Origin: Anaerolineales bacterium
GTDB lineage: Bacteria; Chloroflexota; Anaerolineae; Anaerolineales; Villigracilaceae
Direction: 5' to 3'
Assembly (NCBI GenBank): GCA_026928255.1
Contig: JAIXKJ010000003.1
Location: 459,833-523,832 of the forward strand
Length of the DNA stretch: 64,000 bases
Under the pieces are notes generated by a model. The model saw only the letters and a program-made list of their open reading frames with translations, searched no databases and was not told where the DNA came from. Within the stretch, counting starts at the first letter, position 1. Each line of letters starts with the position of its first letter. The translations under genes and the position numbers were made by a program. Below are positions 58,660 to 64,000 of this stretch, piece by piece.

Positions 58660-60110
58660 GCGGCGGGCTTGAGGCGTTGAACGACTTCGGCGTAAGATTC
58701 CTTGCTGGACAACGCCAACAAGGTGTCGCCGTCTTGCAAAATCGTTCCGCCGCTGGGCTGCATAAATTCGTTGTCTCTGGCGATGAGGATGACGAGAAAA
58801 TCTTTCGGCAGTTCCAATTCAAAAATCGCTTTGCCAATCATTTCAGAATTGGATGGAATAGGCAATTCTTTTAATTCGCTTTTGAGCCCGTCCATAGGGA
58901 CGTATTCGATAGGGTAGGCGCGTTTGACGATAATAGGCGCGTCCAGTTTGAGCCATTTTGCGACTTGCGAAAGCGACGTGCCTTGTAAAAGCACCGAAGC
59001 CAGCACGACGAAGAAAATAATGTTGAACGTCAAATCGGCGTGCGGAGTTTTTGCCAGCAAAGGAAAGGTCGCCAAAACGATGGGCGCCGCACCGCGCAAG
59101 CCGACCCAAGAGATGAAAGTTTTTTCGCGCCAGTTTAACGCGCTGGGAATCAAACTGATGAAAACGCTGATGGGTCGAGCGACGAACATTAAACAAGCGG
59201 CAATCAACAAACCGACTCCGACAACGGGCACAACTTGCGAAGGGAAGGCGAGCAGTCCCAAGGTCAAGAACATGGCGATTTGCATAATCCACGCCAGACC
59301 GTTGTAAAAATTCAAAATGCTTTTGCGATGAACGAAATCGTGTTGACGCAAGACGATGCCCGCCAGATAGACCGCAAGGAATCCGCTGCCGCCGACAGCG
59401 TCGGTTAAGCCGAAGGCGAGAAAAACGAGCGAAAGAACGAGGACTGGATAAAGCCCTTCGTAGCCTAACTTCAACCGATTGACTAAGAAATACATGACGC
59501 GCCCGGCGAGGTAACCCGCGACGGCGCCGATGATCATTTGCTGGAAAAACAACAGGACGAGATTGAGCAATGAAGATTCGGGATTTGCAATCAGTTGAAT
59601 TAAGCCGACGGTGAGGAAGATTGCCATCGGATCGTTGCTGCCCGATTCCAATTCCAGCAACGGTTTGAGTCTTCCTTTGAGGCTGACGCCTTTGGCGCGT
59701 AAAACTGAAAAAACCGCCGCGGCGTCGGTGGAAGAAACAATTGAGCCGAGCAGCAAGCCTTCGAGAAAATTGAGTCCGAGCAGTTTGCTGGCGAACAGCC
59801 CGACGATGACCGCCGTAATGAAAACGCCCAAAGTCGCCAACAGCGAACTTTCTTTAAGGATGGGGCGAACTTCGCTCCATTCCGTGTCGAGTCCGCCCGT
59901 GAAGAGAATCAAGACCAAGGCGATGATGCCGATAAATTTTGCCAGCGCGACGTTGTCGAAATAGATGCCGCCGATTCCTTCCGAACCGGCAGCCATGCCC
60001 AGCGCTAAAAAAAGCAGAAGCGTCGGCACGCCGAAGCGGTCGGAAATTTTGCTGACTAAAACGCTGACGAGCAATAGAACGGCGGCAATAATAAGCGTAG
60101 TTTCATTCAT
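58656..60110 (-). CDS. CPA1 cation/proton antiporter with TrkA-C domain (NhaP2/CvrA-like)
   Basis: 484 residues. About twelve membrane segments fill 1-385, with GSIVSSTDAAAVFSVLRAKG (the Asp-containing transport motif), LELESGSNDPMAIFLTVGL and FISWVGLRGAAPIVLATFPL. The cytosolic TrkA-C domain at about 400-480 (GGTILQDGDTLLALSSKE) is a nucleotide or ion-binding regulator. The combination matches the K+/H+ antiporters NhaP2/CvrA. The upstream 124-bp gap holds the divergent thiolase promoter. Confidence 0.92.
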   Translation of the reverse strand: MNETTLIIAAVLLLVSVLVSKISDRFGVPTLLLFLALGMAAGSEGIGGIYFDNVALAKFIGIIALVLILFTGGLDTEWSEVRPILKESSLLATLGVFITAVIVGLFASKLLGLNFLEGLLLGSIVSSTDAAAVFSVLRAKGVSLKGRLKPLLELESGSNDPMAIFLTVGLIQLIANPESSLLNLVLLFFQQMIIGAVAGYLAGRVMYFLVNRLKLGYEGLYPVLVLSLVFLAFGLTDAVGGSGFLAVYLAGIVLRQHDFVHRKSILNFYNGLAWIMQIAMFLTLGLLAFPSQVVPVVGVGLLIAACLMFVARPISVFISLIPSALNWREKTFISWVGLRGAAPIVLATFPLLAKTPHADLTFNIIFFVVLASVLLQGTSLSQVAKWLKLDAPIIVKRAYPIEYVPMDGLKSELKELPIPSNSEMIGKAIFELELPKDFLVILIARDNEFMQPSGGTILQDGDTLLALSSKESYAEVVQRLKPAA

Positions 60111-60198
60111 GGGCGAACTCCTTAAAACAATAAATTTTTGGCAAATTTTATTTTACATGGAAAATATATTTTTCCTTAAAATTCTAATGTCGCTCAAA

Positions 60199-60207
60199 TG
60201 GTAGAAT
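60199..60207 (+). promoter_or_regulatory. extended -10 of the thiolase gene
   Basis: TGG followed by TAGAAT, with GGAGGA (60225-60230) before the ATG at 60235. No -35 consensus is seen upstream in the A/T-rich region. Confidence 0.5.
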
Positions 60208-60234
60208 CACCGTGTTAATCTTTTGGAGGATTCC

Positions 60235-61443
60235 ATGACCGAAGCCGTAATTGTGGACGCGATCCGCACGCCGATTGGGGCGCTGGGCGGCGTTCTCGCG
60301 TCCGCCCGCGCCGACGATTTGGCGGCGCATGTGATTAAGTCTATCGTCGAGCGCAATCAACTAGACGCGGCGCTCGTTGAAGAAGTATTCTTCGGCTGCG
60401 CCAATCAAGCGGGCGAAGACAATCGCAACGTGGCGCGGATGGCGGCGCTGCTCGCGGGCTTGCCCGTCGAAACGGCAGGCGTAACCGTCAACCGTTTGTG
60501 CGCTTCAGGTTTGACCGCGATCAACATGGCGGCGCGAGCCGTCAAAGCGGACGAAGGCGAAATCTACATCGCGGGCGGAGTCGAATCTATGAGCCGCGCC
60601 CCGTATTCCGTCCCGAAGGCGGAGGCGGCGTTTTCGTTTGGCAACCTCACCGCGTGGGACACGGCGCTCGGCTGGCGCTATCCCAATCCAAAAATGAAAG
60701 CCGCGCACGGAATCGACTCGATGGGCGAGACCGCTGAAAACATCGCGGCGGAGCGTCCGCGCATTACGCGGGAAATGCAAGATGCGTTTGCGCTTCGCAG
60801 CCATCAACGCGCGATTGCCGCGATTGATGCAGGGCGCTTCAAACAAGAAATTGTTCCAGTTTTTATTCCGCAAAAAAAAGGCGACCCGAAAATCGCGGAC
60901 ACAGACGAACGTCCGCGCCGCGACACGACGTTGGAAAGCCTCGCCAAACTGCGCGCCGCCTTCCGCGAAGGCGGAACTGTTACGGCGGGAAATTCGTCTG
61001 GATTAAACGACGGCGCTTCGGCGCTGTTGGTGATGAGCGAAGCGAAAGCGAAGGCGCTTAACCTCAAGCCGATTGCCCGCATCGTAACTTCTGCGGCGGC
61101 GGGAGTCGCGCCGCGCGTGATGGGTTTGGGACCTGTGCCCGCCGTGCAAAAAGCGCTGACTCGCGCAGGCTTGAAAATCGGCGACGTCGGCTTGATGGAA
61201 CTGAACGAAGCCTTTGCGATTCAGTCGTTGGCGGTCATTGACGATTTGGGCGTTGACCCCGAACTCGTCAACGTCAACGGCGGCGCAATCGCCATCGGAC
61301 ATCCGCTCGGCTGTTCGGGCGCGCGGCTGATGACGACGCTCGTGCATGAAATGAAAAATCGCGGCAACGTGAAATATGGCGTTGCGACGTTGTGCGTCGG
61401 CGTCGGTCAAGGCGAAGCGACCGTCGTCGAATATTTAGGTTGA
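60235..61443 (+). CDS. thiolase (acetyl-CoA C-acyltransferase)
   Basis: 402 residues from the ATG at 60235 with GGAGGA upstream. Nucleophilic cysteine in [15 protein letters not shown] (about 85-99), [23 protein letters not shown] motif ([18 protein letters not shown]), [12 protein letters not shown], the catalytic His in [17 protein letters not shown] and the second Cys in [12 protein letters not shown] are all present. It interconverts acetyl-CoA and acyl/acetoacetyl-CoA. The N-terminal [13 protein letters not shown] resembles PcaF/AtoB. Chain-length preference is not decided by sequence. Confidence 0.94.
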   Translation: MTEAVIVDAIRTPIGALGGVLASARADDLAAHVIKSIVERNQLDAALVEEVFFGCANQAGEDNRNVARMAALLAGLPVETAGVTVNRLCASGLTAINMAARAVKADEGEIYIAGGVESMSRAPYSVPKAEAAFSFGNLTAWDTALGWRYPNPKMKAAHGIDSMGETAENIAAERPRITREMQDAFALRSHQRAIAAIDAGRFKQEIVPVFIPQKKGDPKIADTDERPRRDTTLESLAKLRAAFREGGTVTAGNSSGLNDGASALLVMSEAKAKALNLKPIARIVTSAAAGVAPRVMGLGPVPAVQKALTRAGLKIGDVGLMELNEAFAIQSLAVIDDLGVDPELVNVNGGAIAIGHPLGCSGARLMTTLVHEMKNRGNVKYGVATLCVGVGQGEATVVEYLG

Positions 61444-61459
61444 AGGTTGGAGGAGAACG

Positions 61460-62686
61460 ATGAAACGATTGATAGCGATTCTGATAATTCTTTCGGCTGC
61501 GGTTAGCGCCTGCAATTTTGGACGAAGAGCGCCGTCGCTGTTGGTTGCGGATGCGACGGAAATAAAATCCACGCCGACGATAGCGGCGGCAACGATGGAA
61601 GAAATCCAAGACCAGCCGACCGCCGAATCCGCGCCGCAGACTTTGCTCCCAAGCGAAGGCATAGACGCGCCGATTGTCGAATCGCCGAACATCGTAAAAA
61701 TTCGCATGTTGAACGAACAAGACGGGTGGAGCGTCAGCGGCGCTAAAGTCTTTCGCACCAACGACGGCGGCGTAACGTGGTACGGCGCAACTCCGCTCGA
61801 CGCGCCCGCCGACGCTTACTCCGTCTTAACCGATTTTCTCGACGCGAAAGCGGCTTGGGCGTTATACCCCAGCGCGGACGGCTCGCCAGACAACGGGACG
61901 CTTTATCGCACAAGCGACGGCGGCGCGACATGGAATTCCTTTTCCGCGCCGTTTAGCGAAGGCGACTTGGAATTTCTCGACGCGAAGAACGGCTGGATGA
62001 TGGCGAATCTCGGCGTGGGCGCGGGCTCGATGGGAGTCGCCATTTTCCAAACTCGAGACGGCGGCGAAACGTGGACGCGAACTTACGCCAACGACCCCAA
62101 CGTCGAAGGCGCGAGCGATTCTCTGCCGCTGGGCGGACTCAAAAATTTCATCCGCCCTGTGAATATGGATACGGCTTGGGTCGGCGGCGTGATTTACATG
62201 ACCGGGCGCGTCTATCTTTATCGCACCGACGACGGCGGCGCGAACTGGGCGGAACAGCCGATCATCCTTTCGCAAGAAGCGGCAGGCGGCGAAGTCGGCG
62301 CGTTAGATTTAACGTTCTTCGCGCCGAGTACGGGCATGCTCGTCTTGCGCTCTTCGGGCGACGTTTTGCTGACTGAAGTATATATTTCGCAAAACGGCGG
62401 CGCGACGTGGGCTCAAACCGACGCGACCCTAAAAGGCTACGGTTCGCTTCAAATATTATCGGCGGATGATATGATATTTTTCGCCGACGGAAAATTCAAC
62501 ATCACGCAAGACGCAGGCAAGACGTGGAATGCAGTTCAACCCGATCAAAACTTTGCCGACACGCTGGTTGCTATGGATTTCGTCTCGCCGCAAATGGGAT
62601 GGGCGGTCGCGTCTAGCGACGACGGCGCAAATATCCTTTATCGCACGGAAGACGGAGGCTCGACATGGTTCGCTATCGCTCGATAA
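61460..62686 (+). CDS. lipoprotein with seven Asp-box/BNR repeats (YCF48-like beta-propeller)
   Basis: 408 residues with a lipoprotein signal (LSAAVSAC, Cys18). Seven Asp-box-like motifs are spread at intervals of about 50: TNDGGVTW, TSDGGATW, TRDGGETW, TDDGGANW, SQNGGATW, TQDAGKTW and TEDGGSTW. This predicts a seven-bladed propeller on the outer face of the membrane. The usual sialidase catalytic residues are not apparent. Relatives include YCF48/HCF136 assembly factors and sortilin-type folds. The role is unknown. The 3' end overlaps the next gene by 22 bp. Confidence 0.85.
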   Translation: MKRLIAILIILSAAVSACNFGRRAPSLLVADATEIKSTPTIAAATMEEIQDQPTAESAPQTLLPSEGIDAPIVESPNIVKIRMLNEQDGWSVSGAKVFRTNDGGVTWYGATPLDAPADAYSVLTDFLDAKAAWALYPSADGSPDNGTLYRTSDGGATWNSFSAPFSEGDLEFLDAKNGWMMANLGVGAGSMGVAIFQTRDGGETWTRTYANDPNVEGASDSLPLGGLKNFIRPVNMDTAWVGGVIYMTGRVYLYRTDDGGANWAEQPIILSQEAAGGEVGALDLTFFAPSTGMLVLRSSGDVLLTEVYISQNGGATWAQTDATLKGYGSLQILSADDMIFFADGKFNITQDAGKTWNAVQPDQNFADTLVAMDFVSPQMGWAVASSDDGANILYRTEDGGSTWFAIAR

Positions 62687-63582
62687 TTTTAGGATTCGCT
62701 TTGATATTCATCCTCGCTTGCGGAACGCTTGCGCCCGCGCCGACCGACTCGCCGACGGCGCTTCCGCCGACCGTCGAGCCGACATCCGCGCCGCCGCAAC
62801 TTTCGCTAGACCAAATCAAAAACGCGCAATATAAACTAAGCGGACGCGACGACCACGCCATCGTCCAATTAACCGACGGCGTTTATCAAAACGGCGAAGT
62901 GGGCGCGGCTGATTTTGCGCGCGTCTTCTTAACAGAAAATGTCGTCTTGGGCGACTTAAACGGCGACGGCGCGAACGAAGCGGCGGCGGTTGTTTTTGAA
63001 AACTTCGGCGGTTCGGGCAGTTTCGGCTACGTCGTCGTTTACGGACTTTCAAACGGTCAGCCGATTTTTATAACTTCAGAATTAATTGACGACCGTCCGC
63101 AAATTAACAGCATGGCTATTGAAAACGGCGAAATCTTTTTAGACGCGACGACGCACGGCGCGAATGACCCGATGTGTTGCCCGACCTTGCAAACGACGCG
63201 CCGCTACGCGCTTGTGAATCATCAATTGCGAATTGTCCATTACGCGACCAACACGCCCGACGGAAAAAAGCGCGAAATTGAAATTACGTCTCCGAGCGAG
63301 GGCGCAGAAGCGAACGCGAGCGTTCAAGTAGACGGCAACGTCAGCGTTGCGCCGTTTGAAAATAATTTGTCCTATTTTATTTACGGCGCGGACAATCAAC
63401 AATACGCCTCCGGACCAATTATGGTTCAAGCGCCGGATTTTGGCGCGCCCGGAACGTTTAGCCAAAACATTTCTTTGGAAGGAATTCCGTCAGGGACGAC
63501 GGTCTATTTGGAAGTGCAAGACATCAGCGCCGCCGACGGTTCTTGGCTGGCGATGTCCGCCGTGAAATTGCAAATTAAATAG
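62665..63582 (+). CDS. lipoprotein with C-terminal Gmad2 Ig-like domain
   Basis: 305 residues with a lipoprotein signal (IFILAC, Cys19) and a short Pro/Thr linker. The middle domain (about 45-195) has VVLGDLNGDGANEAAAVVFENFGGSG, quoted as LGDLNGDGANEAA, an FG-GAP/calcium-loop-like motif. A Gmad2 domain (about 208-305) starts IEITSPSEGAEANASVQVDG and ends with the LEVQDISAADGSW loop. Gmad2 occurs in Gram-positive spore and surface proteins. Function unknown. The start lies inside the preceding gene (22-bp overlap), so the two lipoproteins are probably co-translated. Confidence 0.8.
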   Translation: MVRYRSIILGFALIFILACGTLAPAPTDSPTALPPTVEPTSAPPQLSLDQIKNAQYKLSGRDDHAIVQLTDGVYQNGEVGAADFARVFLTENVVLGDLNGDGANEAAAVVFENFGGSGSFGYVVVYGLSNGQPIFITSELIDDRPQINSMAIENGEIFLDATTHGANDPMCCPTLQTTRRYALVNHQLRIVHYATNTPDGKKREIEITSPSEGAEANASVQVDGNVSVAPFENNLSYFIYGADNQQYASGPIMVQAPDFGAPGTFSQNISLEGIPSGTTVYLEVQDISAADGSWLAMSAVKLQIK

Positions 63583-63593
63583 AGGAGAAAAAA

Positions 63594-63998
63594 ATGAATA
63601 ACTTGGTTCGAGATTGGATGTCCAGCCCGGTGGTGGTTGTGGATCACGATTCGAGCGTCTCCTACGCGCTGACGTTGATGCGCCGCCGTAACATCCACAG
63701 CGTGGTGGTGGATGTGAGCGATAAAAATCCCGCCTACGGAATCGTTACGACGACGGACATCCGCGACAAGATTGTCGCCGAAGGGCGCAACCCCGCCGAG
63801 ACGACCGTCGGCGAAATTATGTCGGGACCGATTATTACCGGCCGCGCCGAGTGGACGCTGGCGGAATGTTCGCGCATGATGCAAGAGAAAAAAATCCGCC
63901 ATTTGCCGATTGCCGACGAAAGCGGCGCGTTGGTCGGGTTGATTTCCGCGACGGATATTTTTATGGCGGTCGAAGAACAAGGCTGGATCGAAGGCTGA
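63594..63998 (+). CDS. CBS-pair protein
   Basis: 134 residues, essentially two CBS motifs: WMSSPVVVVDHDSSVSYALTLMRRRNIHS, quoted as WMSSPVVVVDHDSSV, with YGIVTTTDIRDKIV (about 5-60), and IMSGPIITGRAEWTLAEC with HLPIADESGALVGLISATDIF (about 70-130). Such stand-alone pairs bind adenine nucleotides and regulate partners, which cannot be named here. A good ribosome site (GAGGAG) precedes the ATG. The stop is two bases from the window end, so the complete gene is present. Confidence 0.9.
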   Translation: MNNLVRDWMSSPVVVVDHDSSVSYALTLMRRRNIHSVVVDVSDKNPAYGIVTTTDIRDKIVAEGRNPAETTVGEIMSGPIITGRAEWTLAECSRMMQEKKIRHLPIADESGALVGLISATDIFMAVEEQGWIEG

Positions 63999-64000
63999 GT

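Overview
The window looks like chromosomal DNA of a Chloroflexota bacterium, most probably class Anaerolineae. This is an inference from gene content. The signs are lipoproteins whose lipobox is followed by Pro/Thr-rich linkers, DUF3048 and Gmad2 proteins, a duplicated NBR1-type Ig protein, a secreted protein with LGFP-like repeats, LysM proteins with an N-terminal anchor, and FemAB-type transferases. Coding density is very high. No gap between genes exceeds about 200 bp, many genes overlap by 4 bp (ATGA or GTGA), and no insertion sequence, prophage or CRISPR array is visible.

Layout. 1-6500 (+): the 3' part of threonine synthase, an AI-2E-type permease, a GT2 glycosyltransferase, a MATE exporter, methylmalonyl-CoA epimerase and tRNA(Ile) lysidine synthetase. 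6507-19265 (-): a Xer-like protein without its catalytic tyrosine, a LysM/M23 hydrolase, an MFS exporter, a PAS/GAF histidine kinase, SelB, a coiled-coil protein, and three membrane proteins related to complex I / Hyf / Mrp antiporter subunits. 19320-23290 (+): two lipoproteins, a zinc-ribbon membrane protein and RidA. 23321-30743 (+): an exopolysaccharide block (GT2, sugar-1-P transferase, NDP-sugar epimerase, CapD-type dehydratase, two FemAB proteins). 30773-31741 (+): a D-cysteine desulfhydrase-like enzyme. 31794-36863 (-): a MOSC protein, a serine hydrolase and a four-gene sodium-pumping (methylmalonyl-CoA) decarboxylase operon.

37065-37532 (+) is bacterioferritin and 37586-38746 (-) is DinB. 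38896-41022 (+) is the duplicated Ig protein. 41075-50697 (-) holds a two-component pair, a zinc-ribbon/LysM protein, a CNNM/CBS transporter, a 48-residue membrane protein, SelD, an LGFP-like protein and a wecB/wecC pair. 50814-57352 (+) holds NfeD/slipin, GNAT, an acyltransferase, RNase D, a beta-CASP nuclease, tRNA-Ser(CGA) and NadE. The rest holds an MFS exporter, a CPA1 antiporter (-), a thiolase, a seven-Asp-box lipoprotein, a Gmad2 lipoprotein and a CBS protein.

Main points of interest: (1) selD is itself a selenoprotein gene, with an in-frame UGA at codon 21 followed by two hairpins, and SelB is encoded in the same window. (2) Decayed 7-bp tandem arrays sit at gene junctions, where they supply the stop codon of the upstream gene, and also lie in frame inside both femAB genes. 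(3) The Xer-family gene has lost most catalytic residues but keeps a near-consensus promoter. (4) The antiporter-like module lacks the usual channel lysines and has no redox subunits nearby. (5) Several genes have a -10 element only 6-10 bp before the start codon and no Shine-Dalgarno, which suggests leaderless mRNAs.
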